Assembly: GCF_038449125.1 (NCBI RefSeq)
Contig: NZ_CP151800.1
Coordinates: 1,274,406 to 1,338,405, forward strand
Direction: 5' to 3'
DNA length: 64,000 nucleotides
Source of the DNA: Kosakonia sp. BYX6
GTDB lineage: Bacteria > Pseudomonadota > Gammaproteobacteria > Enterobacterales > Enterobacteriaceae
Shown here: positions 9,948 to 21,897 of the stretch, in pieces
Layout: each line of letters starts with the position of its first letter
Numbering within the stretch: position 1 is the stretch's first letter
Notes under the pieces: generated by a model
Told to the model about the DNA's origin: nothing
What the model saw: the letters and a program-made list of their open reading frames with translations, nothing else
Databases searched by the model: none
Made by a program: the position numbers and the translations under genes

Positions 9948-10922
9948 ATGGCGAACATGTTTGCCCTGATCCTGGTGATAGCGACCCTGGTGACGGGATT
10001 TTTATGGTGCGTGGATAAATTTATTTTTGCACCGAAACGCCGGGAACGTCAGGCCGCTGCGCAGGTTGCGACAGGTGATGCACTCGATTCGGCGACGTTG
10101 AAAAAAATCGGTCCGAAGCCAGGTTGGCTGGAGACCGGTGCATCGGTTTTCCCGGTGCTGGCGATTGTGCTGGTGGTGCGTTCGTTTATTTACGAACCGT
10201 TCCAGATCCCGTCGGGTTCAATGATGCCAACGCTTCTGATCGGTGATTTTATTCTGGTGGAGAAATTCGCCTACGGAATTAAAGATCCGATCTACCAAAA
10301 AACGCTGATTGAAACGGGTCATCCGAAACGTGGAGATATCGCGGTATTTAAATATCCGGACGATCCGCGTCTGGATTACATCAAACGCGTGGTGGGTTTG
10401 CCTGGTGACAAAGTCAGTTACGATCCGGTGAGCAAACAGGTTACCGTGCAACCGAATTGCAGCTCCGGTCAGGCATGCGGTAACGCATTGCCTATCACCT
10501 ACAGCAACGTTGAAGAGAGCGATTTTGTGCAGACCTTTGGTCGCCGTAGCGGCGGTGAAGCGAGCAGCGGTTTCTTCCAGTTGCCGAAAGGTCAGACCAT
10601 GTCTGATGGCGTGCGTCTGACGGAGCGTAAAGAGACATTGGGTGATGTCACGCACCGTATTTTGACCGTGCCTATCGCGCAGGATCAACTGGGGATTTAT
10701 TATCGCCAGCAGAACCAGCCATTAGCCACGTGGATTGTGCCGCCGGGTCATTATTTTATGATGGGCGACAACCGTGACAACAGCGCCGACAGCCGCTACT
10801 GGGGCTTTGTGCCGGAAGCGAATCTGGTTGGCCGCGCCACGGCAATCTGGATGAGTTTCGAAAAACAAGAAGGTGAATGGCCGACAGGTGTACGCCTGAA
10901 TCGTATCGGCGGAATTCATTAA
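9948..10922 (+). CDS. lepB: Signal peptidase I
   Basis: 324-residue inner-membrane serine protease that cleaves signal peptides of exported proteins. Two N-terminal membrane segments lie at about 4-22 and 62-80, followed by the periplasmic catalytic domain. The catalytic Ser91 sits in IPSGSMMPTL and the general-base Lys146 in DYIKRVVG. GDNRDNSADSRYWG is the conserved family box near the C-terminus. It follows lepA after a TTAAGGAG ribosome site and is operonic with it. Confidence 0.97.
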   Translation: MANMFALILVIATLVTGFLWCVDKFIFAPKRRERQAAAQVATGDALDSATLKKIGPKPGWLETGASVFPVLAIVLVVRSFIYEPFQIPSGSMMPTLLIGDFILVEKFAYGIKDPIYQKTLIETGHPKRGDIAVFKYPDDPRLDYIKRVVGLPGDKVSYDPVSKQVTVQPNCSSGQACGNALPITYSNVEESDFVQTFGRRSGGEASSGFFQLPKGQTMSDGVRLTERKETLGDVTHRILTVPIAQDQLGIYYRQQNQPLATWIVPPGHYFMMGDNRDNSADSRYWGFVPEANLVGRATAIWMSFEKQEGEWPTGVRLNRIGGIH

Positions 10923-10928
10923 TTAAGC

Positions 10929-10955
10929 GGGGCGCAGTTTTTCAGGTTGCGCCCC
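10929..10955 (+). terminator. Hairpin after lepB (partial terminator or processing site)
   Basis: GGGGCGCA (10929-10936) pairs with TGCGCCCC (10948-10955) over an 11-base loop. There is no U-run after the stem, so it may stabilise the lepB end or attenuate rather than terminate. Confidence 0.45.
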
Positions 10956-11046
10956 GAATTATTTCCAGGATTATTCCCTTCAGACTAACGACAACCCTCA
11001 TCGTTGCGTATAGAATATTCCCCCGAAGTTTAAGGCTGGTCCCTAA

Positions 11047-12722
<1,676 letters not shown>

Positions 12723-12731
12723 ATACAGAGG

Positions 12732-12860
12732 TTATTCTCTATGACTTTCGGGTTGCAGGAAGGCGGCAAGGCCGGAAATCCCCAGGCGCTTACACAGGTA
12801 AGTGACTGGGGTAAGCGGGTGCAGCCAATGTACCTGAAGCCCGAAAGACGACGAGAATAA
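12732..12860 (+). repeat. ERIC (enterobacterial repetitive intergenic consensus) element
   Basis: About 129-bp imperfect palindrome between era and recO. The centre carries the two core segments recognised by the standard ERIC primers: AAATCCCCAGGCGCTTAC (near 12776-12793) and GTAAGTGACTGGGGTAAGCG (near 12799-12818). The ends are inverted repeats: TTATTCTC at the left and GAGAATAA at the right, each followed inward by CTTTCGGG / CCCGAAAG. The element ends directly at the recO start, so the recO ribosome-binding region lies inside it. Confidence 0.9.
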
Positions 12861-12861
12861 T

Positions 12862-13569
12862 ATGGAAGGTTGGCAGAGAGCCTTCGTTCTGCATAGTCGT
12901 CCCTGGAGCGAAACCAGCCTGATGCTGGACGTCTTCACGGAAGAGTCGGGTCGCGTGCGCCTGGTTGCCAAAGGCGCACGTTCCAAACGTTCCAATCTGA
13001 AAGGTGCGCTTCAGCCTTTCACCCCTCTGTTGGTACGCTTTGGCGGGCGTGGCGAGGTCAAAACGCTACGCAGCGCAGAAGCGGTTTCACTGGCACTGCC
13101 GCTCAGCGGCATCACCCTCTATAGCGGTCTCTACATTAACGAACTCATCTCCCGCGTGCTGGAGCATGAGACGCGCTTCTCTGAACTCTTTTTCGATTAC
13201 TTGCATTGTATCCAGGCGCTGGCGGGCGTCACCGGCACACCTGAACCGGTGTTACGCCGCTTCGAGCTGGCGCTGCTCGGCCATTTGGGTTACGGCGTGG
13301 ATTTTCTCCACTGCGCGGGGAGCGGCGAACCGGTTGATGATGAGATGACCTACCGTTATCGGGAAGAGAAGGGGTTTATCGCCAGTATCGTGGTGGACAA
13401 CAGCACGTTTACCGGGCGGCATTTGCGCGCTCTGGCCGAGCGGGAATTCCCCGATGCCGACACGCTCCGCGCGGCAAAGCGCTTTACCCGTATCGCGTTA
13501 AAGCCGTATCTTGGAGGCAAGCCGTTAAAAAGCCGGGAACTGTTCCGGCAATTTGTGCCAAAACGTTAG
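12862..13569 (+). CDS. recO: DNA repair protein RecO
   Basis: 235-residue recombination mediator that with RecF and RecR loads RecA onto SSB-coated gaps. It has an N-terminal OB fold (about 1-80, [19 protein letters not shown]) and a helical C-terminal domain. It ends at QFVPKR, about seven residues before the usual E. coli end. Its start codon abuts an ERIC element, leaving only a weak GACGAG stretch as ribosome site. It is part of the rnc-era-recO operon. Confidence 0.95.
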   Translation: MEGWQRAFVLHSRPWSETSLMLDVFTEESGRVRLVAKGARSKRSNLKGALQPFTPLLVRFGGRGEVKTLRSAEAVSLALPLSGITLYSGLYINELISRVLEHETRFSELFFDYLHCIQALAGVTGTPEPVLRRFELALLGHLGYGVDFLHCAGSGEPVDDEMTYRYREEKGFIASIVVDNSTFTGRHLRALAEREFPDADTLRAAKRFTRIALKPYLGGKPLKSRELFRQFVPKR

Positions 13570-13636
13570 CGGTTGGTTAACTGGCCAGGCGAGGCGAAGA
13601 CCGCGCCGGAACCAATGAAAAATACTGAGGATTGTC

Positions 13637-14367
13637 ATGGCTGAATTACTGTTGGGCGTCAACATCGATCATATCGCCACCCTGCGCAACGCGCGTGGAA
13701 CGGCGTATCCCGATCCGGTACAGGCTGCGTTTATTGCCGAGCAAGCCGGTGCTGATGGCATCACCGTGCATCTGCGCGAAGACCGTCGCCATATTACCGA
13801 CAGAGACGTGCGCATTTTGCGTCAGACACTGCACACGCGTATGAACCTCGAAATGGCGGTCACGGAAGAGATGCTGGCAATTGCCTGCGAAACCAAACCG
13901 CATTTCTGCTGCCTGGTGCCGGAAAAACGCCAGGAAGTGACCACTGAAGGCGGTCTGGATGTTGCCGGTCAGCGCGAGAAAATGCGCGACGCCTGCCAGC
14001 GTCTGGCGGCGGCGGGTATTCTGGTGTCGCTGTTTATTGATGCGGATAACGAGCAGATCAAAGCCGCCGCTGACGTCGGCGCGCCGTATATCGAAATTCA
14101 CACCGGCTGTTATGCCGATGCCGAAAGCGATGCAGATCAGGCGAAAGAGCTGGAGCGCATTGCTAAAGCGGCGACCTACGCAGCAAGCCTTGGGCTGAAA
14201 GTGAATGCCGGTCACGGCCTGACCTATCACAACGTGAAAGCCGTTGCGGCGCTGCCGGAAATGCACGAGCTGAATATCGGCCACGCCATTATTGGCCGTG
14301 CGGTGATGAGCGGCCTGAAAGACGCGGTAGCGGAAATGAAACGCCTGATGCTGGAAGCGCGCGCGTA

Positions 14368-14368
<1 letters not shown>
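13637..14368 (+). CDS. pdxJ: Pyridoxine 5'-phosphate synthase
   Basis: 243-residue TIM-barrel enzyme that condenses 1-deoxy-D-xylulose 5-phosphate with 3-amino-2-oxopropyl phosphate to pyridoxine 5'-phosphate. The family signatures [31 protein letters not shown] and NIGHAIIG are present. It follows recO by 67 bp with a GAGGA ribosome site and its stop overlaps the acpS start by one base. The pdxJ-acpS pairing is conserved in enterobacteria. Confidence 0.97.
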
Positions 14369-15014
<646 letters not shown>

Positions 15015-15131
15015 TTACCGCTAAAGCAATTAAAAATCAGTAAGTTACAAAGGTTTTGTATTATCCACTATTATTGGCTTACTGTCATCCGCGCTCACCA
15101 GAAAAATCTTTGTCGCTTGCGCAGGAAAACA

Positions 15132-15151
15132 ATGCCATCTTCAGATGGCAT
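15132..15151 (-). terminator. Hairpin terminator after the acyltransferase gene
   Basis: ATGCCATC / GATGGCAT with a four-base loop, followed on the minus strand by TTGTTTT. It lies 11 bp past the stop of the minus-strand acyltransferase gene. Confidence 0.6.
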
Positions 15152-15161
15152 CGCTTTATCG

Positions 15162-16208
15162 CTATGCTTTTTTCAATAAGTACTTTCTAAAGAGCGAACT
15201 CAGCTTTTTCTCTAATAAATAATATGAAATAAAAGCAAGGACATAAGAAAGTATGACCGAAAGAGCAAACATCGTTATCCCGGCGTATACCGAATGAGTA
15301 AAGTTGAATCCTTTTTTGAGTAAAGATTTTGCCCGGAAGTGAACAAGGTAAAGCGAAAAGGAAATTTTACCGGTTGTCAGCACGGGTTTGGGAGCCCGGA
15401 AGGAATAGAGCGATTCGTGATTTGCCAGGGTAAAAACAAGCGCAAAAGCAGAGATAATATAAACAAGGCCACCTATTCTGCTGCAATGGGACAATACCAC
15501 AAAAAGAAATAACACGAAGCTTAACGTCATTAATACATAGCTGATGTTTTTTCCGTAAGTGATTTTTTTATTAATAACCAGCCAGGCCGTAAACGTTCCG
15601 ACAACAAACTCAAGCATTAAACTATTGGTGAAAGTAGCCAGGTAGCCTGGATAGTTATAATTATTTGCAGGGGAGATCGCGGTATTATTAATCAATGCGG
15701 GAATGGCCACCGCTAATATCAATGTAATAAAAAGGACGATATTTTTTCTTGAGCGGAAAAGCATGCACACTGTAAATAGCGTATAAAAGATAAATTCGTA
15801 ATTTAACGTCCAGCCAACGAATAATTTAGCCACGCCAAACCAGGGGGCAGGTTGCGTAATGTCTAATGGAATGAAGAGTAATGATTTCGCCGTTTGCAGC
15901 CAGGACTCAATACTGTTCCCGGCGACCAGCAGTGTAATTGCAAAATAGGGTGGGAATACGCGGCAAAACCGTTTAAGAAAAAATCGCTTTGCTGATGCGA
16001 GCCCTCCGTTATCGTCCTGGGTTATATAATATATTATGAACCCGCTGATAACGAAAAACAGATCAACGCCGATATCGCCATTGAGAAATAGCTTATCTCC
16101 CCAGCCCTCAAATGATTGATTAATGTAGCTCTTAAAGTGAAAACACATCACTAACACAGCAGCAAGCGCTCTCAACGCTTGTATTGAGTAAAAATTCTTA
16201 TCAGTCAT
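15162..16208 (-). CDS. Acyltransferase family 3 (OafA/YrhL-like) membrane protein
   Basis: 348-residue integral membrane protein with about ten hydrophobic segments and the acyltransferase-3 N-terminal pattern: RALAAVLVMCFHF (conserved His24) and GDIGVDLFFVISGFI (about 45-59). This family transfers acetyl or other acyl groups to cell-surface glycans, including O-antigen and exopolysaccharide; the acceptor cannot be read here. Codon use is clearly AT-rich (many AAA, ATT, TTT, TTA) against GC-rich neighbours, and its flanks are AT-rich too. It lies between yfhL and yfhH, where E. coli K-12 has no such gene, so it is probably acquired. Confidence 0.88.
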   Translation of the reverse strand: MTDKNFYSIQALRALAAVLVMCFHFKSYINQSFEGWGDKLFLNGDIGVDLFFVISGFIIYYITQDDNGGLASAKRFFLKRFCRVFPPYFAITLLVAGNSIESWLQTAKSLLFIPLDITQPAPWFGVAKLFVGWTLNYEFIFYTLFTVCMLFRSRKNIVLFITLILAVAIPALINNTAISPANNYNYPGYLATFTNSLMLEFVVGTFTAWLVINKKITYGKNISYVLMTLSFVLFLFVVLSHCSRIGGLVYIISAFALVFTLANHESLYSFRAPKPVLTTGKISFSLYLVHFRAKSLLKKGFNFTHSVYAGITMFALSVILSYVLAFISYYLLEKKLSSLFRKYLLKKA

Positions 16209-16413
16209 TCCATCATCCGTATTGTTTTAAAATTCTAAAAATAAAAAATATTAAATTGATGCACCTGTTTGAATCGTAGCGCATCCTTTTATTTTATTAA
16301 TCGCGCTATTGTTTTTTGTGAATTAGCGCATCTGTCGTAATGGCGATAGTTTCGGTAATTGACAACGCCATCAGGAAAATCTCAGAAACATGACTAACAG
16401 GGCGGGACCTTGC

Positions 16414-17262
16414 TCAAACCAGTTTTTTCACCAGCTCCTCGCTATGGCGAATGCGCTCTGGCGCATGTTCCAAATCCTGCTGTACCAATGCCATAAACAG
16501 TAAATCCGTCAGCATCAATTGTGCGCTGGTGGAGGATATTGCCGCGCTGCGCGTGGCCTGCTCTTCTGCGATAGTGTAAAGGCAACGAGTCGCGCGTTGC
16601 TGCAACGCATTGGGCGTGAAACCGGTGATTGCGAGGATCTTCCCGCCAACGCGCAGCGTTTCATCCGCCGCCATGTTGATCTCGCGCCGTTCGCCGGAAT
16701 AAGAGACCGGCAGCAGAAGATCGCCAGGTTCCAGCGCTTGCACGGTCGCCAGCAGGGCGTGCATATCCTGTTCAACAATCGCGTTAAGGCCGATTTTCAT
16801 CAGCTTCCAGCCAAAGTTACGCGCCACCAGGCCGGACGCGCCAATGCCGGTCAGGATAATGCGTCGCGATTCGCGCAGCAGACGTACGCACTCCAGCAGC
16901 TTCTCTTCGCTATTCACATCCAGCGAAGCGTGCATCGCGCTTTGGTACTCTTTGATCAGTTTTTCCCCGACGACGCGTAGCGGATCGTCGCCGCGAATCT
17001 GGTTATGCACTGGTACTGACCAGGGGTTGGAATTGCTGGCCAGAGCTTCGCTGATGGCCAATTTCATCGCCGGAAAGCCTTTGAAATCCATCTTTTGGGC
17101 GAATTTCACCACACTGGACTGACTAACACCGGCTTCGGCGGCGAGTTGTTGTGAGCTTAAATGGCGGGCGCGGTCGGGGTTTTCCAGCAAAAACTCCGCC
17201 AGCTTTTTATCACTCTGAGCAAGGCTGGGGTAGCGCTGGCGAATGCGGATTAAACAATTCAT
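16414..17262 (-). CDS. yfhH: MurR/RpiR-family transcriptional regulator YfhH
   Basis: 282-residue regulator with an N-terminal RpiR helix-turn-helix (about 1-77, SSQQLAAEAGVSQSSVVKFAQ) and a C-terminal SIS sugar-phosphate domain (about 120-250, RRIILTGIGASGLVARNF). It is very similar over full length to E. coli YfhH, whose ligand is unknown. It lies 135 bp downstream of the MFS gene on the same strand. The gap includes the small palindrome GAATT-AAA-AATTC at 17346-17358, a possible operator. Confidence 0.92.
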   Translation of the reverse strand: MNCLIRIRQRYPSLAQSDKKLAEFLLENPDRARHLSSQQLAAEAGVSQSSVVKFAQKMDFKGFPAMKLAISEALASNSNPWSVPVHNQIRGDDPLRVVGEKLIKEYQSAMHASLDVNSEEKLLECVRLLRESRRIILTGIGASGLVARNFGWKLMKIGLNAIVEQDMHALLATVQALEPGDLLLPVSYSGERREINMAADETLRVGGKILAITGFTPNALQQRATRCLYTIAEEQATRSAAISSTSAQLMLTDLLFMALVQQDLEHAPERIRHSEELVKKLV

Positions 17263-17397
17263 CGGATCTCCGGAGGTTCACGTTATTCACTGTCGCAGTG
17301 CATCACGCGGGTGAATTAACTATTCCATCCATAGATGGTGATTATGAATTAAAAATTCTATTGATACAAAGCTTCAATTTCCTGCTTTTGATAGCGA

Positions 17398-18654
17398 TCA
17401 AGGAGAACCGATGGTGCTGCCCGTTTTCACCTGCGGTGAATTATCCAGGCGGCGAATAGCGGGAACCAGGCTGGCAGCCGCGCAGGCTAGCACCACGGCC
17501 AGCGCCGACGCCTTCAGCACGTTGCCGCTGCCATAATGCAGCGCCAGCGGTCCGGCGGCCAGTTCACCGACTGGAATGGCGATAAACGATCCCATCGCAT
17601 CGTACGCATACACACGAGCCAGTTTCTCTGGCGGAATATGCGTTTGCAGCGACTGCGCCCACGCGACGCCGAACAGGCCAAACGTCACGCCAGCAATAAA
17701 AAATCCCGCAATCAGCCACGGCGTCGCGGCAACCTGGCCGAGCAGATAAATCGGTACTGCGCAAAGTGCCACCAGCATCACACCAATAAACAGATCGCGC
17801 CGAGGACGCCAGCGCAACGCAAGGAATGAACCGACAATCAGGCCAACGCTTTGCGCGGCGACAATCATGCCCCACTGTGCGCGGCCAAATGAGGTATCGG
17901 CAATCACCGGGCCGAGCACCATCACGATGCCGCTAAACGCTGCATTAATAATGGTGAACTGCACGACAATCGACCAAACCCAGGCGCGGCTGATGAACTC
18001 TTTCCAGCCGTCGCGCAAATCTTGCAGGATGTTGGTGGCGGACGCCGCCGCCTGGATGGCGCCAATGCGAATGCACAGGTAGAGCGGCGCAGAAGCGGCA
18101 AATCCCAGCGCATCAATCGCCAGACCCCAGCCAGGCCCGACCGCGCTGGTGAGAATGCCGCCCAACGACGCGCCGATCACCGTTCCGCTATAAATGCCTA
18201 ATTGAACGAGCGCATTCGCTTCCCGCAAGTTATGTGTCGGCACAGTTTGCGGCACTAGCGCTGATGACGCGGGCAACGCAATACCCGCCGCCGCGCCATT
18301 GATCATCCCCAATATCGCCAGTCCCATCACGCTGGCGGAACCCTCAAGCACCAGCCAGGCGACAACGCCTTGTGATAAAGCGGCAACCAGCGAAGAGAGC
18401 ACCAACACCAGGCTTCGCGAATAACGGTCTGCCAGCACGCCGCCAAGCAACAAAAACGCGACGTTAAACAGCGAGCGGGCTGCAACGACAATGCCGAGAT
18501 CGGCCGCCGAACCGCCAATGTCCAGCACCGCGAAAGCCAGTGCAATCGGCGCAATGCCATTACCGAGCACGGTAAGCAGGCGAGCAAAAAAGAGATGGCG
18601 AAAAGCGGCGTAGTGAAAGGCGCGTCGGGGCATTGTTGTTTTGGCTGTCGTCAT
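17398..18654 (-). CDS. Major facilitator superfamily transporter (EntS/MFS_3-like)
   Basis: 418-residue protein with about twelve hydrophobic segments and the loop 2-3 motif GGVLADRYSRS, in the style of the MFS_3/EntS exporter group. Substrate is unknown; drug or siderophore export is common in the group, but nothing here fixes it. The start could also be the downstream MPRRAF. It lies between yfhH and pgpC, a spot empty in E. coli K-12, and is divergent from pgpC. Base composition resembles the chromosome, so it may be an older or related-source insertion. Confidence 0.85.
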   Translation of the reverse strand: MTTAKTTMPRRAFHYAAFRHLFFARLLTVLGNGIAPIALAFAVLDIGGSAADLGIVVAARSLFNVAFLLLGGVLADRYSRSLVLVLSSLVAALSQGVVAWLVLEGSASVMGLAILGMINGAAAGIALPASSALVPQTVPTHNLREANALVQLGIYSGTVIGASLGGILTSAVGPGWGLAIDALGFAASAPLYLCIRIGAIQAAASATNILQDLRDGWKEFISRAWVWSIVVQFTIINAAFSGIVMVLGPVIADTSFGRAQWGMIVAAQSVGLIVGSFLALRWRPRRDLFIGVMLVALCAVPIYLLGQVAATPWLIAGFFIAGVTFGLFGVAWAQSLQTHIPPEKLARVYAYDAMGSFIAIPVGELAAGPLALHYGSGNVLKASALAVVLACAAASLVPAIRRLDNSPQVKTGSTIGSP

Positions 18655-18834
18655 TGTCGCAAGGGCTTATTTAAGGTGAGGGCGGTACAGGCTGTACAAC
18701 CCGGCGCTTATTATTACAGGGATTTGTGACAGGTTGTTACCGGAAAAGTGAGGTTCTATCTGTTAGGCTGTTTAGAGAGCGATCGCCAAACGGAACCGCC
18801 GGCGGTTGGGGTTTAATCAGTAGAGGAATACCAT

Positions 18835-19470
18835 TTGGCTACCAGTGAACGCCGCGTCGTTTTTTTTGACCTCGATGGAACATTACATCAGCAGGACATG
18901 TTCGGGACGTTTCTCCGTTATGTTTTGCGTCATCAGCCCATAAACTTGCTGTTAGTGTTGCCGCTGCTGCCGGTGATTGTCGGTGGGCTGGTGATTAAAG
19001 GTCGCGCCGCGCGCTGGCCGATGAGTTTACTGCTGTGGGGCTGCACTTTTGGTCACAGCGAAAAGAAGCTGACCGCATTGCAACAGAAGTTTGCCAGTTG
19101 GTTTCGCGGGCATGTGACGGCGTTTCCGGTGGTGCAGATGCGGCTCACCAACTACCTTGCGGCGTCCGATGCGGATATCTGGTTGATCACCGGTTCGCCG
19201 CAGCCGCTGGTCGAACAGGTCTATTTTGATACCCCCTGGCTGCCGCGCGTGAATGTTATCGCCAGCCAAATTGAACGTCGTTATGGCGGTTGGGTGTTAA
19301 CGATGCGCTGCCTCGGTCACGAAAAAGTGGCTCAGCTTGAGCGTAAAATTGGCACTCCGCTGCGCTTGTACAGCGGTTACAGTGATAGCAAGCAGGACAA
19401 CCCGCTGCTCTATTTTTGCCAGCATCGTTGGCGCGTGACGCCGCGCGGTGACTTACAGCAACTCGAGTAG
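18835..19470 (+). CDS. pgpC: Phosphatidylglycerophosphatase C
   Basis: 211-residue inner-membrane HAD phosphatase (YfhB) that dephosphorylates phosphatidylglycerophosphate to phosphatidylglycerol. The HAD nucleophile motif FDLDGT is at 11-16 and a hydrophobic stretch lies near 35-52. The best start is TTG at 18835, preceded by AGAGGA; it gives MATSERRVVFFDLDGT, colinear with the E. coli protein. Confidence 0.93.
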   Translation: MATSERRVVFFDLDGTLHQQDMFGTFLRYVLRHQPINLLLVLPLLPVIVGGLVIKGRAARWPMSLLLWGCTFGHSEKKLTALQQKFASWFRGHVTAFPVVQMRLTNYLAASDADIWLITGSPQPLVEQVYFDTPWLPRVNVIASQIERRYGGWVLTMRCLGHEKVAQLERKIGTPLRLYSGYSDSKQDNPLLYFCQHRWRVTPRGDLQQLE

Positions 19471-19497
19471 TGTCGAACAGGTGAGGGCTGTGTATAA

Positions 19498-20069
<572 letters not shown>

Positions 20070-20073
20070 CTTC

Positions 20074-21624
20074 TTACCGGTTCACTTTCAACTGCAATGC
20101 ATCCGGTACCGGTATGGGGTTGTGCGAGAACGCCTCATTGCCGGTAAAGGCGCTAAACGGCAGCACGCCGTAAGCCGGGCGATTGAGCTCATCCGTCGAC
20201 ACCGCCGGGTAGCTTTGCGCCAGTTGCAGCGCTTTGGCGGCCTCTTTCTCTTTCTCCAGCAAATACCCGACCAGGCTTATCTCGTATTTGCGGATATTTT
20301 CCACATAAGCATAGGCTTCATGCCCGCGGGCATAACCGTAGGTGAGTTTGCTGTAATACTGTTTTTGGCTCAGCATCGGCAGGCGCTGTTTCACATCGGC
20401 CCAGCTATCCGGGTTGCCTCTGGTTTTCGCCGTCAGCGCGCGGGCATCCAGCATATGCGCATAGCCCATGTTGTAAGCCGCCAGCGCAAACCAAATCTTC
20501 TCATCCTGCGGCACCGTGTCCGGCACTTTGCTCATCATATCCTGCAAGTAACGTGCGCCACCGCTGATGCTCTGCTCGGCGTCGGTACGATCGCTTAAGC
20601 CCAAACTTTGCGCCGTGTTACGCGTCAACATCATTAGCCCGCGCACGCCGGTCGGCGAGGTGGCCTGCGAATCCCAGTGTGATTCCTGATAAGAGATAGC
20701 CGCCAGCAAACGCCAGTCGATCTCCTGGGCATACTTTTCAAACAGCGGTTGTAAGTCTGGCAACACGCTGTCGACGGCGCGCAAAAAAGTGCGGGTATCA
20801 ACATAATCGAAATCTTCGCCGTGCCCGAGGTACTTCTCTTCCAGCCGGGCGAGCGTACCGTCTTCATTAATATTGTTGAAGAAGTCGAGCATCGCCGCTG
20901 ACAGGGTATTATCGTCGTCGCGCTGACTAAACCAGGTCACCGGTTGTTCATCGGTAATATCAAGCGCCACCGCCAGTTCGGGATGCACGCGCTGGAACAG
21001 ACTGATCGCCACGGAATCCGCGACGGTATAGCTCAACTTGCCTTCCACGACCTGCTCAAGCAGCGCGGTCGTGCCGAGTTTCGGATCCACTGTCCAGCTT
21101 AAGTTCGGGTATTTCTTCTCTTTTAGCTCGCGCAGATCGTCCAGCGCCACATGGCCTGGCGCGACGGTTAACTGGCCTTCGTCGACGTTTTCCAGGGTGC
21201 GTGGTCGATAGCTGCCCACGCGATACACCAACTGCTGGGAAACCGAATAGTAGACCGGTCCGGTCTGGTAACTCTTCACGCGTTCATTGTTATACACCAG
21301 CCCGGCGGCGAGCATATCGGCGTTGTCATTATCCAGATCGTCAAACAGTTGGCTGATGTTTTGTCGCACCGTCATTTTCAGTTTGACGCCAAGATAGTCG
21401 GCGAAATGCTGTGCTAAATCGTAATCCAGCCCATAAGTTTTGCCGTCGATAGTGGTGTAAGTGAGCGGCGTGGCAATGGTACTGACGCGCAATTCCCCGC
21501 GCGCTTTAATCGCCGCGATGCGGTTGTCGGCTTTGCCGAACCAAGGGATTGACGGCCACAAGGCCGCTGCCAGCAGCAGGGTGACGATGCCGATGAGCAG
21601 ATAATTAATCTTAAATCTTTTCAA
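20074..21624 (-). CDS. mltF: Membrane-bound lytic murein transglycosylase F
   Basis: 516-residue outer-membrane-associated peptidoglycan lyase. After an N-terminal hydrophobic segment (about 6-24) comes a periplasmic solute-binding-like domain (about 40-265) and a family-1 SLT domain (about 285-450), with catalytic Glu in [22 protein letters not shown]. The frame is open about 34 codons further upstream, but homology starts at [11 protein letters not shown], pointing to a TTG start at 21624. Residues after about 480 diverge from E. coli, as usual for this tail. Confidence 0.9.
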   Translation of the reverse strand: MKRFKINYLLIGIVTLLLAAALWPSIPWFGKADNRIAAIKARGELRVSTIATPLTYTTIDGKTYGLDYDLAQHFADYLGVKLKMTVRQNISQLFDDLDNDNADMLAAGLVYNNERVKSYQTGPVYYSVSQQLVYRVGSYRPRTLENVDEGQLTVAPGHVALDDLRELKEKKYPNLSWTVDPKLGTTALLEQVVEGKLSYTVADSVAISLFQRVHPELAVALDITDEQPVTWFSQRDDDNTLSAAMLDFFNNINEDGTLARLEEKYLGHGEDFDYVDTRTFLRAVDSVLPDLQPLFEKYAQEIDWRLLAAISYQESHWDSQATSPTGVRGLMMLTRNTAQSLGLSDRTDAEQSISGGARYLQDMMSKVPDTVPQDEKIWFALAAYNMGYAHMLDARALTAKTRGNPDSWADVKQRLPMLSQKQYYSKLTYGYARGHEAYAYVENIRKYEISLVGYLLEKEKEAAKALQLAQSYPAVSTDELNRPAYGVLPFSAFTGNEAFSHNPIPVPDALQLKVNR

Positions 21625-21790
21625 GGAGTTAATTCTCTGCGCCGTGCTTTGCCTCAGGGGGTTTTTGACGTTAAACCAGTAAGGTTTATCGGTGATTGAG
21701 CGGCATTTTGCGCAACAAAACGCCAATTGGCAACTAATTAGAGTGTTTAGGTAACAGCTATTGTTAAAAATTGGTGGGGATTTTATTTCG

Positions 21791-21806
21791 ACGCAAACGG
21801 TTTCGT
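21791..21806 (+). promoter_or_regulatory. PurR operator of purL
   Basis: ACGCAAACGGTTTCGT is a full match to the PurR palindrome (ANGCAANCGNTTNCNT). It sits 18 bp upstream of a TATAAT -10 hexamer at 21824-21829, covering the expected -35 position, so hypoxanthine or guanine-bound PurR would block polymerase directly. Confidence 0.88.
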
Positions 21807-21897
21807 CGGCGCGCAGGATTCTCTATAATGACGCCCGTTTTCCCCTGGTGCACACTTTAAGCGTCCCCGACGCTTCGTAATCGAAGACGAGAGACTT

